From positions 1 to 33,557 of the forward strand of contig JWZX01002071.1 of assembly GCA_001275005.1 (NCBI GenBank): a DNA stretch of 33,557 nucleotides. The letters are read 5' to 3'. A program made the translations under genes and the position numbers. The notes under the pieces were generated by a model. The model was not told the DNA's origin and did no database searches. It saw only the letters and a program-made list of their open reading frames with translations. The stretch is from Chrysochromulina tobinii. Lineage: Eukaryota; Haptophyta; Prymnesiales; Chrysochromulinaceae. Numbering within the stretch: position 1 is the first letter of the stretch; each line of letters opens with the position of its first letter. Of the stretch, positions 8,354 to 17,229 are shown one piece after another.

Positions 8354-9114
8354 GTGTGTAGCACTGGTGCACGCGCGGAGCGAGCAAGAGTGACGAGCCT
8401 GTGTTTCTGCTCTGTGTTTCGACGTGTGAACGTTAACACGACAGACGCGACAACCGGTGCTACGGCACTGTTACTGCCCGCTCAGAATGTGTGTGAGCGA
8501 GCGGCGCGTGACCGTTAACACGACAGACGCGACAACCGGTGCTTCGGCACTGTTACTGCCCGCTCAGAATACACACTCCTTACATGACCCCATGTTGTGT
8601 GGATAACTCTGGAGACTCTGGAATAATCGATTAAACACCGCACATGAAGAGGGTTGGGTGCAAGGGTTGGGGTACGTTCTTGCGCAAAACATGGCAAACA
8701 TGTTGCAAATGGAAATGCTGGGGTCCAGTCGAGAGTCGTCCACGACGATTCGATAATTCGTGGTCAGTGATTAAGCTAGCGCCGTGCGAGCTAGGAATAA
8801 GGGGGTCTCTATTGTCACACTGATGGCTACAAGTAACAAGACACAGTACACAGACCGCTCTCCAAAAGGAGATGAAAACCTTAACCGACCTGCCGTGACA
8901 TGCCGACAGCCCGAAGGGGTTTTGTCGGTCAGCGTCACAGGGTCAAACAAGGTTTGAACTTTGATTTCGAGCCTCGCAGTGTCGAACATGCGACCGCCTG
9001 TCTGGAAGCGTGCAGCCTCTGTCTGCTCAGCCTTATGATCGGCTACCATCAGCACGCCCATCGGCCGCAGAGGATCAGAGCGACTTTGCGGGCGGTGGCG
9101 GCTTCGGATCCAAA
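8354..9114. other. Spacer between two minus-strand genes
   Basis: About 760 bp holding the promoter of the 7607-8353 gene and the 3' flank of the TBC gene. The 82-bp-spaced repeats at 8431-8570 are its main structure. A 96-codon minus-strand frame at 8771-9061 has no recognisable domain and is not called. Confidence 0.5.
8431..8570 (+). repeat. Duplicated 58-bp block with UNCG-type hairpins
   Basis: Blocks 8431-8488 and 8513-8570 (82-bp period) are identical at 57 of 58 positions. Each contains a 6-bp stem closed by a four-base loop: CGGTGC-TACG-GCACTG at 8455-8470 and CGGTGC-TTCG-GCACTG at 8537-8552. The one difference is the second loop base, and both versions keep the extra-stable cUNCGg tetraloop form on the plus strand. 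Confidence 0.85.
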
Positions 9115-11220
9115 TTAGGGCGACTTTACGGGCGGCGGTGGCGGCGGCGGCGGCGGCGGTGGCGGCGGCGTGGACAGCGACTCTCTGCGGCTCGTGTACG
9201 CGGACGGGTGGTCCGCCTTGTAGTAGTCATGCGCTCTCGCGAGCAGCTTCTCCATAGAGACGCGTGCCTCGAACCTATGGATGAGATGGATCAGAGAGGC
9301 CAATCAGTGATGATCAGTGTCAATCAGTGTCAATCAGTGTCAATCAGTGGCAATCGGTGGCAATCGGTGGCACTCAGGGCCTGGAGACGCTTGCCACGGA
9401 TTGACGAACCTTTGGAGCGCCTTGACGGCGAAGGCGAAGTCGTCATTTCCGATGAGCTCCTCGCGAATGGAGAGCACCTGATGAGGGAGGCAATTGGATG
9501 CACCCAGAGGCGCTCGGATGCACTCAGAAGCACCCAGAAGCACCCAGTGGCAATCAGGAGCTCCTCGCGCGCGGGCGAACCATGGTGGCGGCAAAGTAGA
9601 TCAGGAAGTTTGATTTGGTTTCGTCTCGGCGCGGATCGGCGAAGAGAGAGTCAAAGAACCGGAGCACGTCGGGCAGCTCCCACTCCTGCGTCATAAGGAG
9701 CGTGATCCATCGGAACCCGTAGAAGGTGGGCGAGACCCGCAGCCTGGTGAGCGTGGTCGAGAGCTGTTGGTCGAGTCGCTCGATCAGGCGCTCGAGTGCG
9801 GTGATCTTTGCGGTGATGCCTATGACGGTATGGTCGAGCTTGGAGCAGAAGTGGTCTCGCAGCTCGGCCATCAGGTTCGTGAAGCAGAAGAATGCATCGG
9901 CCTCCACAGCTTTGAGAGCCTCTTCGAGAGCCGTCGGCATGATGCTGTCCTCGCCGAGCGACTTGAGGCTCGCGCCGCTGGCGTCGGCCGCGGCGGCCTC
10001 AATCTCCTGGCAGAAGACGTAGTAGATTGGGGCGAGGATCTCATTCATGCCTTGAACGTAGCTGAGGCCGGGGCGAGGGGGGAGGAGGGAACGCGACGGT
10101 GGGGGGGAGGGGAGGCGACGGGGGGAATAGGAAGGGCGACGGAGAGGAGGGGGTTCAACGCACCGTATGCCCGGATTGAGTTTCGCATACACGAAAAGGA
10201 TACGTGAGATCGCAGCGTGGTGCACCCGCCCCTCGCGATGGGACGTGTTGTAGAAGGCGTAGTCGGGCAGCGTGCGGTCCACGTCCTTCTTAATCTCGAA
10301 GCGCAGATCCTGATCGGCGTGGAACTCGAGCCACCTGGACCCATGGGTACTGGTCAGCGGATGATCGGAGTCATCTAACTCATCCGCCACCTCTCTCAAG
10401 CTGTCGCCTGCGCCGAGCGGGTCGGCGACGGCATCCGACGCGCCGCCGCCGCCGGCGGCGGGCGCGGCACTGCTCGGTGCCTTCACACCCAGTACCGAGG
10501 TCACCTGTACGTCACAGTCGCTGCCGACTGGCTTCTCATCGCCCTCGCTGCCGCGACCCCCCCGAGCGGGTCGACGGCCGCTGCGGGCGAGAGCGGGTCG
10601 GCGGCGTCGGCGGCGCCGCCGGTGCCGCCGCCGCCATCACCGCCGCCGCCATCACCGCCGCCCGCCGCCTCCATAGCCGCCTTCTCCTCCTTATCCGGCA
10701 CGACGTTGAGCTCCTCGAAGAACGCCTGGTATGACAGGCGCTGCATGGCGAGAAACGTGTGCCACTGCATGCGGTCCTCGGGCAGGTAGCCAAGGAGGAG
10801 CTTCCACGCGATGGCGCGCAGGCGCGGAGTGGCCGAGCAGTCCGGCACGCCCTCGGCGAAGCACGTCTTCTTGATCTTTTCGAACGGCATCGGCCGCTGC
10901 TTCAGCAGGCCTTCGAAGAACGTGGCGCGCTGCTCGGGCGTGAGCTGCGGCATCGAGGGCTGCCTTGAGGGCGGCGCGGGCGCCGGCGCAGACCGCGCCG
11001 ACGGGGGCGGCTCTTTGTAGTCGTCCAGCCGCTCGCGCACAGCCGTCTTGAGCTCCGCGAAGGAGGACACGAACCGTGAGGAGAAGTTGGACATTGCCTC
11101 CTTGGCCGCCTCCTTGGCGCGCGCTGTCGACGCCCCTGTGGCCGCTGCTACGGATGGGACCGAAGTCCGCCGTCCGCCCTCCGAGGCCGGCAAATAGCTG
11201 TTCAAGTTGGACCCAGACAT
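9115..11220 (-). CDS. TBC-domain Rab GTPase-activating protein, TBC1D13-like
   Basis: Five exons: 11220-10505, 10400-10164, 10061-9581, 9477-9410 and 9274-9115, giving 553 residues. All GT-AG junctions keep phase. The TBC domain starts near PEQRATFFEGLLKQ, with RAIAWKLLLGYLPEDRMQW as the N-terminal signature. The catalytic arginine finger is Arg281 in IKKDVDRTLPD, and the glutamine finger is Gln321 in IRYVQGMNEIL once intron 2 is removed. ADAFFCFTNLMAELRDHF, FRWITLLMTQEW and LPDVLRFFDSLFAD match the TBC1D13 subfamily in order. The family stimulates GTP hydrolysis by Rab proteins in vesicle traffic; the Rab partner is unknown. A Gly/Ala-rich insert (about 200-235) and a poly-Pro C-terminus (13 prolines) are lineage-specific. 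The start MSGSNLNSYLP is preferred over an upstream Met at 11430, whose extension is Arg/Ser-rich. Introns 1-3 are 104, 102 and 103 bp; intron 4 is 135 bp. Confidence 0.88.
9275..9409 (-). repeat. Intron 4 of the TBC gene, made of a 10-bp tandem repeat
   Basis: The donor AAAG|GTTCGT and acceptor CCATAG|GTTCG leave AGG TTC GAG across the junction. On the plus strand, 9308-9370 is a run of about six CAATCAGTGT-type units drifting to CAATCGGTGG. Intron 3 (9478-9580) contains related CAGTGGCAATC and CACCCAGAAG words. Confidence 0.75.
10062..10163 (-). other. Intron 2 of the TBC gene, in-frame and G-run rich
   Basis: 102 bp with donor ATACG|GTGCGT and acceptor CCTCAG|C. Removing it restores the conserved LNPGIRYVQGMN. 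It is a multiple of three with no stop, so retention would insert 34 Pro/Ser/Arg-rich residues just before the glutamine finger. The plus strand has many G-runs of 4-7 bases, a good candidate for quadruplex formation; the transcript strand is a strong polypyrimidine tract. Confidence 0.75.
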
Positions 11221-11510
11221 TCCTAGTATGTGAGAAGAGAGCAGCCGAGCCGGATTTTGCCGATCCCTGTGCTGTGAGCACTTCGTGTTGCTCAGAACGA
11301 CGCTTTTCGACACCATACTTGGCGAAGCGGTCGGAGCACCGACGGCAGTCGATATCCTCGCTTCGTTCCTTACGGTCCGCGGGTTGGTGTTCGGCAGCAC
11401 CGCGGGTCGCGGAGCCGAAGTTCTCCTCAACCAGTCTGCCTCAAATCCTTGAGGGCCCAGCGTCAGTGGCGCTCGATTAACGCAGGAAGTCGCTCTTTAA
11501 CTCTTTAAAC

Positions 11511-12236
11511 TTACACTTGAGCACGCTTTCTGATCACTATCATATGCGAATTGTGGTTGATAGAGTCATGCATCCAATGCTTAATCGTTTGCTCTCTCAC
11601 AAACGCACTCTTTGCGATGTCGACTCCTATGAGCGTGTCAGCGAAGAAGACGTCATTGGCCAGGAAAATATCACGCAGCATTCCGGTCGCATTGTGAGCT
11701 AGCGAGGCGAAGCCAGGCTGGCCAAGGCCACTGCCTAGGTACTTGCCACGACTGTTGCCTCCAGTGTTGATGTCCTCGATCACGTAGAAGCCCCCTGGCT
11801 TGACAAGTCTCCAAAGGGCAGAGGCGATGGCATGCGAATCTTCCCAATTATGGGACGCATCCTCCACCACCAGGTCCATGCTTTCATTCATCAAGTTAAG
11901 GCGTTCGGCCGTATCTGGCATTCCTGCATTGACTTGCCACATGTGGATTCTTTCATTTTTTGCTGTTCGATCGCGTGCCGCAGTTGTGAGCTTGATATCC
12001 ATTCCCCATATTTGGGCGCGATCAAAATAGTCTGCCCACATCAGCAGCGACGAGCCGGCAAGGATCCCGATCTCAGTGACATTGCGCACGTCCTTCCTGA
12101 TTGGGTCGAGTAGCATGCCGTACAAGCCAACATACGAGTGGCCGTGCTTTGCTGATTTGTCGGTTCGATAGTGATCAGCCAGCTGCGATAGCGACGGCAG
12201 CGCCGCGTGCACTATGAGTGACACCAGTCCGTGCAT
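11511..12236 (-). CDS. Demethylmacrocin/TylE-MycE-type sugar O-methyltransferase-like protein
   Basis: 241 residues, one exon. It has the layout of class I methyltransferases related to demethylmacrocin O-methyltransferase. LADHYRTDKSAKHGHSYVGL near the N-terminus corresponds to the family's YGTDK...Y-x-x-LY start. VTEIGILAGSSLLMW is the SAM-binding loop, and IWGMDI ends strand 2. DLVVEDASHNWEDS carries the D-x-SH motif that binds the metal and catalyses in this family. LWRLVKPGGFYVIEDINTGG follows. Bacterial relatives methylate deoxysugars on macrolides; eukaryotic algal relatives are mostly untested, so a sugar or glycan hydroxyl is an inferred acceptor. The first 15 residues (MHGLVSLIVHAALPS) are hydrophobic and could be a weak secretory leader. 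Start is the first ATG of the frame. Confidence 0.78.
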   Translation of the reverse strand: MHGLVSLIVHAALPSLSQLADHYRTDKSAKHGHSYVGLYGMLLDPIRKDVRNVTEIGILAGSSLLMWADYFDRAQIWGMDIKLTTAARDRTAKNERIHMWQVNAGMPDTAERLNLMNESMDLVVEDASHNWEDSHAIASALWRLVKPGGFYVIEDINTGGNSRGKYLGSGLGQPGFASLAHNATGMLRDIFLANDVFFADTLIGVDIAKSAFVREQTIKHWMHDSINHNSHMIVIRKRAQV

Positions 12237-12832
12237 GCCAAAGTCGTTGCTCCACGCGTCAGTCGCCCGTAGCGCACAACTCGTGCGAGCGCGCTATAGC
12301 GCTATACCCGAATCCGGTACCCGGTACCGGTACGGTAAGAACCCACACCTCGGCTGCACAGCACAACGCCTGGCGAGCTTACAGGTCGGTTATTGAGGTT
12401 CGTATGTGCGATCCGTATGTCTGTCTCGTGTGTGTTCCGGTTCCCCCCGGTGCTATCCGGTACGGGCTTCATGCAGGCGGCGGCCCGGCGGTGAACGGTC
12501 GACCGTCGACTGTGCAATCTGCATGCGGCTGGTCCCGCGCTTGGTTTGTACCGATGCGGCTCACCCCTGTGTCTTTGAACCGACGCGGCTGGCACTAGGG
12601 TAGCAAGTAGCTACCGCTAATATTTCAGATTAGATCCGATAAAACACTCACGTCACTCTACACTCATCTCCCAGATCATCTCGACCGCACTATTCGGATC
12701 GCCCGACCCTGACGACACACAATGTCAGTCGCGTCGGGCAGGGCGTATGGAGGCCATCGTACAAGCTCTCAAGGGCCGGGCCCCGAGCTTTCATGGACGC
12801 GGGATCGGCTGCCAGGCCGCATGCCGCTCGTC
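12237..12832. other. Spacer with short palindromes, no supported gene
   Basis: Lies between two minus-strand genes. It contains clustered GGTACC/CGGTACGG words (12,308-12,340) and a perfect 12-bp palindrome ACGGTCGACCGT at 12,495-12,506. Open frames in this stretch have no recognised domain. Confidence 0.5.
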
Positions 12833-14152
12833 TCAGCGCGTCTCGAGAAGCGTAGCGATGCCAGGCGTGGCCTTGACGCCTGTGCTCGTGAGAACAATGA
12901 CAGTAGTCTCATCGGCTTTTATGACCCCCCGCGCGATCAAGGTGCGGTACGCCGCGGCCGCCTGCGCGCATGTGGGCTCTGTGTACAGGCCGCACTGCGC
13001 GAGGTCAAAGGTCGCTTGGGCCATCTCCGCCTCTGTCACACGTATAGCGCCACCTTTGGAGCGAACCACCGCGTCGATGCACTCCTGGAGGCGTACTGGG
13101 CGGGAGATCGAGGTACCCTCGGCCATCGTCTTGTTCGGCACGTTCCATTCCGCCGGTGGCGAGTGCCCGTCCGTCTCGCCGAGCGCTTGCAGGATCCCCG
13201 AGGCAAGTGGCGAGCATAGCAGCGGTTGCGCGCAGAAGAGGCGAGGTAGCTTCTGGATCTCACCGGCGCGCTGGAGCTCGCTGAAGCCGAGATCGCAGCC
13301 GAGGATGTTGGAGCCCCCACCCGACGGGATGACCACATTGTCCGGCGCCCGGAAGCCAAGGTCCTCCCAGAGCTCGTACGCGAGTGTTTTAGTACCGTGG
13401 AGGAAGAATGGGTGCCACGCGTGCGATGCGTAAAAGAGGCGGCCTCCATCGCGCCCGTGCGCTGCGACCGCGGCGTCGGACGTGGCCTGGCGCGAGCCCG
13501 GAATGAGCTCCACCGTCGCGCCGTGGGCCTTCATCTGCACCGTTTTCGCCGGCGACGTTGAATCGGGCGCCATGATGGTCGCGTGCAGCCCGCCCGCCGC
13601 CGCGTAGCACGACACTGATGCGCCGCCGTTGCCGCTCGAGTCCTCGAGGACGTGCGTGATACCCTGCTGCCGCAGCAGTGAAAGCATCACTGTGGTACCG
13701 CGGTCCTTGAAGGAGCACGTCGGGTTGTTCCACTCCAGCTTGAAATGAGGGCAACTGCCGGCAAACGGGCGTTGGACGAGTGGCGTACAACCCTCGCCCA
13801 GGGAGATCGGGTCGGCGCATGCCATTGGGAGGGAGGCCGCGTACCGCCATAGGCTGCGTTTGGTCTTGTCAATTTGTCTGCGCGTGATTCCTGGCAGCGC
13901 CGTCAGCATGAGCGGTATGGGCTGTTCTCCAGGCTTGTCATCACCCGACCAGCGTGGCTTGTCGAGCGGATATGTTTTGCCGGTGTACGGTTCGATGTAT
14001 GCAACAGATCCGCCGAGCGACGCAATCACGTGCCGCAGTCGACCAGTCGTATACGCGCGGTGCAAGAGTAACGCCGCCAACCCAGCCGAGAGCGAAAGGG
14101 TGACGAAAGCCGACATTTCACACGTGTCCACACTTCGAATCAGACAAGTCAA
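12833..14152 (-). CDS. Threonine-synthase-like PLP enzyme (fold type II)
   Basis: 439 residues from ATG 14152, or 427 from ATG 14116. The order of threonine-synthase motifs is clear. ISLGEGCTPLV opens the fold, and KLEWNNPTCSFKDRG holds the PLP Schiff-base lysine (residue 137 counted from 14116). EDSSGNGGASVSCYAAAGG binds PLP, NVVIPSGGGSNILG is the phosphate-binding glycine loop, and LYTEPTCAQAAAAY and VIVLTSTGVK close it. Threonine synthase converts O-phosphohomoserine to threonine; cysteate synthase and other paralogues share these motifs, so the reaction is not settled. Unusually, the N-terminus is a hydrophobic segment (SAFVTLSLSAGLAALLLHRAY) rather than an obvious plastid leader, which suggests membrane association or a signal anchor. 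A G-box CACGTG lies at 14121-14126, and AAGTC repeats lie immediately upstream or overlap the first codons. Confidence 0.82.
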   Translation of the reverse strand: MTCLIRSVDTCEMSAFVTLSLSAGLAALLLHRAYTTGRLRHVIASLGGSVAYIEPYTGKTYPLDKPRWSGDDKPGEQPIPLMLTALPGITRRQIDKTKRSLWRYAASLPMACADPISLGEGCTPLVQRPFAGSCPHFKLEWNNPTCSFKDRGTTVMLSLLRQQGITHVLEDSSGNGGASVSCYAAAGGLHATIMAPDSTSPAKTVQMKAHGATVELIPGSRQATSDAAVAAHGRDGGRLFYASHAWHPFFLHGTKTLAYELWEDLGFRAPDNVVIPSGGGSNILGCDLGFSELQRAGEIQKLPRLFCAQPLLCSPLASGILQALGETDGHSPPAEWNVPNKTMAEGTSISRPVRLQECIDAVVRSKGGAIRVTEAEMAQATFDLAQCGLYTEPTCAQAAAAYRTLIARGVIKADETTVIVLTSTGVKATPGIATLLETR

Positions 14153-14185
14153 GTCAAGTCAAGTCAACTCAAGTCAAGTCAAGTC
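14146..14185 (+). repeat. (AAGTC)n array, eight units
   Basis: Seven exact AAGTC units and one AACTC (14166-14170). The array lies at the start and promoter of the threonine-synthase-like gene. On that gene's strand it reads as repeated TTGACTTG. Confidence 0.95.
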
Positions 14186-14792
14186 TAGATGGATCCCCCT
14201 CCGCCATCTCCATCGACTCCTGTCCTCCCCTGCTGGCCTCCGGAGCACATTCGATAGGCTTCCGTGGTTGTCTGTTGTAGCGGACTAGGGTGTAGGGACT
14301 TGCGACTTCCGACTTGCAATTGGGGACTTGACTATGACTTGAACGACTTCTCGTATTATGCATCCGAATTCACAATTGAGAGGCCACAGTGTCTCCCTGG
14401 ACCCTGCCCCGCTCTCGGACTGTCCTCGACCACACGTGATATACACGCTCTTCTACAGCACATGTTTACCTGCAGGCGCGGCACGAATCACGTCTGTAGA
14501 GACGTAGTCCCGCCTGTGGTGTGCTGCATCACATGCAACATGGACTTGTGTACCCACATGTATGATAGCGCGGGTGCTCATGCTCATGCAAGAGCACCTG
14601 CCCTGAGTTGCGTGATGCCAAGGAGCACGCCGCCTGCGCGATAACGCATCACCACTCACGAGCACCGCTATCGGCTATACGAGAGGAGCTGCCACCTCAG
14701 CAGAGCGCATCCGAAGCCGAGGATGCCTTGTTAGGATGCCGCGTGCGCCAAGGTGCGAGCACCGTCATGCGGGCGATCCGCGATAAGGGCGC
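14153..14792. other. Spacer with opposed AAGTC and GACTT clusters
   Basis: About 640 bp. Besides the AAGTC array, six spaced GACTT words occur at 14297, 14304, 14311, 14325, 14336 and 14345. They are the reverse complement of the array unit. No gene is supported. Confidence 0.6.
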
Positions 14793-15584
14793 TCACAGCC
14801 GCTTGCCCGAGTCGTACCAGGACACGACGCTCGAGGCGGGGGCTGCCGGAGGGGACGGTGGCTTCCAGCCGGGGGGTGGTTCCCACTGCTCACGTGCGGG
14901 CTCCTTCGGCCACGGGCCGCGCATGCGGTGCGGGGCGCTGCCGCCGCCGACGGCAGGCCATTCCTTGAGGGCCCCGGCGGTCGGGCTCGATGACGGAGCG
15001 CTCTGGCCCTTGAAAGAGGCGACGAACTGATCCCACATGCTAGCCATGTTCGGCAACTTGGAGGTTGGGGGCGGGGGCGGCGGCGCGGCGGGCGCAGGCG
15101 CCGCAGGCTTCGCGGACACGAGGCGGTCGCCCCTGTCATACCACGAGGTCACAGGTTTGGAGGGCTTCTGCCAGCCGGGCGGCGGTTCCCACTGCTCACG
15201 TGCGGGCTCCTTCGGCCACGGGCCGCGCATGCGGTGCGGGGCATTGCCGCCGCCGACGGCAGGCCATTCCTTTGGCGGTGCCGACCGTGCCGCCACCGCC
15301 ACCGTCACGGGAGCAGCCGAGGGTGGAGCCGACGATTCCGTGCTCGGCTCCTTTTTGTTGTTTGCATAGGCGACACCGCCAATAAGTGCTGCTGCAATGG
15401 CGCCAAAGGAGGCTTGGACGTTCGGGTCGTTGAAATTGAGCGTACTGGTCAAAGAGGCTGCCTGCTGAGCGTCGACGGCAACGGGTGACGTTGCTCGCCG
15501 TGCGGTAACGGTCGGTGTGCGCGGCGTCGTGCTCGTGAGCAGCAAACCGAACGGGGCAATCGCCATCCAAAGGGGCATCGGCAT
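14793..15584 (-). CDS. Protein with two near-identical Trp/Pro-rich modules and a candidate organelle leader
   Basis: 263 residues, no recognised domain. The N-terminus (MPMPLWMAIAPFGLLL) resembles a signal peptide and is followed by a Ser/Thr/Arg-rich stretch, as in bipartite plastid leaders of secondary-plastid algae. A hydrophobic helix (ASFGAIAAALIGGVAYA, about 58-74) is preceded by LNFNDPNVQ. Two modules follow: residues 105-138 and 207-240, each KEWPAVGGGxAPHRMRGPWP then KEPAREQWEPPPGW, with a single N/S difference. Each is followed by a SWYDxGxRL box (147-155 and the last residues of the protein). The module period is 102 residues, and the linker is Ala/Pro-rich with seven consecutive prolines. 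The invariant Trp, Pro and Arg suggest a short binding module, perhaps at thylakoid or envelope membranes, but function is unknown. Single exon; start is the first ATG. Confidence 0.75.
   Translation of the reverse strand: MPMPLWMAIAPFGLLLTSTTPRTPTVTARRATSPVAVDAQQAASLTSTLNFNDPNVQASFGAIAAALIGGVAYANNKKEPSTESSAPPSAAPVTVAVAARSAPPKEWPAVGGGNAPHRMRGPWPKEPAREQWEPPPGWQKPSKPVTSWYDRGDRLVSAKPAAPAPAAPPPPPPTSKLPNMASMWDQFVASFKGQSAPSSSPTAGALKEWPAVGGGSAPHRMRGPWPKEPAREQWEPPPGWKPPSPPAAPASSVVSWYDSGKRL
14861..15272 (-). repeat. Duplicated coding block of about 105 bp, 306-bp period
   Basis: Blocks at about 14,861-14,966 and 15,164-15,272 match almost base for base from GGTTCCCACTGCTCACGTGC through GGCAGGCCATTCCTT, including synonymous positions. 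They encode the two Trp/Pro modules. Confidence 0.9.
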
Positions 15585-17229
15585 TTCTTTAGCCGACTCG
15601 GTGAGATGCGTCGGAGGTCATCACGAGAGGGTGTGTAATTCCGAGCTCGTATTTTGATGGCGTCTCATCTCCTCCGCAGCGGCGAGACGAAAGGGGGGCG
15701 CAGGCGATGGCAAATGGAGAGATTGTTGGGGACAGATCTGTCCTCCGACGCGCCTGGAGCCGGCCGCAGCGGGGTCAATGAGCCCCAAAGAGAAAGTCTA
15801 CAGACTGTCTGCATGACTGTATGACACGATGAGCGGGGCGGAGGCGCGCGGAGGCAATTATAGGTTGACTTATACACGTAACGTTCACACATCCGCTAAA
15901 AAAATGTGAGAAGCATCGCGCGCCCGACGGCCTGCGCATGACTGCTGCGTCGGCAGCACTGACGCGTTTATCACCTGCGCAGGCCGGTTGCGTACCCCCC
16001 CAATCTCTACGGAGCACTGTGGCGCGGCAATTTATTCCTGACAATAAGTTCTCCGTTCTTCGTATGCGTTCTATGTCTCTTCTTCCTCATGTATGTCCTC
16101 GTGGCATGCGGCATGTCAGAGATATACGCCGTCTGCACTTTCTTTCTCTTCGTACGGTACCTGGCCAAGACACTGCGCGTAACTCGATTGAGGTGATGCC
16201 TCCGCTCAGGCCTCTGCGACGAACACCAGGGCCGAGTGTGAGCATGCCCGTCGCCGCCATGTGTTGGAGATTAGATTCTACTACATGATTTATTTGGCCA
16301 TTTGGTCACACTAAGTCTCATGATATTCTCATGATGGACTTCGGTTTCAAGGAAAAAAGGCACGCGGGCGTATGGCGCACCGATTACAACGCTCCACGTC
16401 GGTCCGTGCTCAGACCCCACGGGCGATCTCGCGATCTCCCCCTCTGCCACCGAGGCGTTCAGGCCACACGCCGGACGTGTGACGAAAAATCGGATTGGGC
16501 AATACCACCTCAGTAGCTAAACGCCGCCTCGACGGCATCGGGCGGTCTGCTCCATGTTCAAGCTTTTTTGTTCTTTCGCGGGTAGGAGCGTCAGCGTGGG
16601 GGCGCCTCACATTCGCTCACATTTCGCCTTTTTGCTGACCGGCTCGTGTGATGGTACAAGGAGGGCGAACCTGTACTTAGTTACTACCTCCTTGGTCCTT
16701 CCGTTCCGGTCCGGTCGCGTTCGGTCCGGCGCGGTCTATTGCCGCCCGGTTCGGTACCCCCGGTCGCGCACAAAAGCGACTTAAAGTTAAACCATAAACG
16801 GTCACTCCGTGGTCCGTCGACTCTGTATCGTGTATCTTGACGTCTTCACACACGATAACAGATAACAGACACATAGCCCCATAAGCCATAACACACTGCC
16901 ATCGCACTCAGCACGAGCGCGCGCACAAAACAGGGTACGGTTCCGGGGCACAACACGGGCGGAGCGTTCCTGCCGCTCGTTGTTCCCTATACTCCACGCC
17001 GATGCACGACGCTATGGCCCCTGACGTGTCCATGAGCACGAACCGACGACATACTAGACTCACTCATGCCACCTCACAGTCCGCCGAGGCGCATGCACGC
17101 CAATAGATGGCCAAATGCCCTCCTCCCTGGGGCGAGTCGCCATGAGCCTACCATGAGCCCCGTGCACCAAGGCGCCTTGGTAGGAGGGGGAAGGGGGGGT
17201 CGCGACTCTCCTCACAGAGGGCAGCCGGC
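15585..17229. other. Long spacer, one candidate exon
   Basis: About 1.6 kb without a complete gene. Several 60-116-codon open frames show no domain. Local features are the candidate membrane exon at 15,983-16,192 and repeated GGTCCGG/TTCGGT words at 16,690-16,765. Confidence 0.45.
15983..16192 (+). CDS. Candidate exon of a membrane protein with an S4-like Arg/Lys array
   Basis: This 210-bp stretch is open, has no ATG at its start, and is framed by an acceptor-like CCTGCGCAG (ending 15,982) and a strong donor-like AG|GTGATG (16,193). The 69 residues contain a hydrophobic segment (SPFFVCVLCLFFLMYVLVAC) and then FFLFVRYLAKTLRVTRLR. The basic residues are spaced R-x3-K-x2-R-x2-R-x-R, close to the S4 helix of voltage-sensor domains. 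No partner exons are established. It may be one exon, a degraded fragment, or chance from a T-rich stretch. Confidence 0.25.

Noticed and set aside
7484-8518. 344-codon plus-strand open frame
   Set aside because: Antisense of the 7607-8353 gene and its hairpin repeats; Leu/Arg/Ala-rich, no domain.
8771-9061. 96-codon minus-strand open frame
   Set aside because: No domain, no supporting context, ordinary length for chance at this GC.
15938-16288. 116-codon plus-strand frame with ATG
   Set aside because: Its translation is Arg/Pro/Met-rich without motifs; the alternative frame here gives the more protein-like membrane segment.
16193-16300. Second exon (RRRHVLEIRFYYMIYLAIW) following the S4-like exon
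   Set aside because: Joining it requires an intron of only about 37 bp, too short to accept without transcript evidence.
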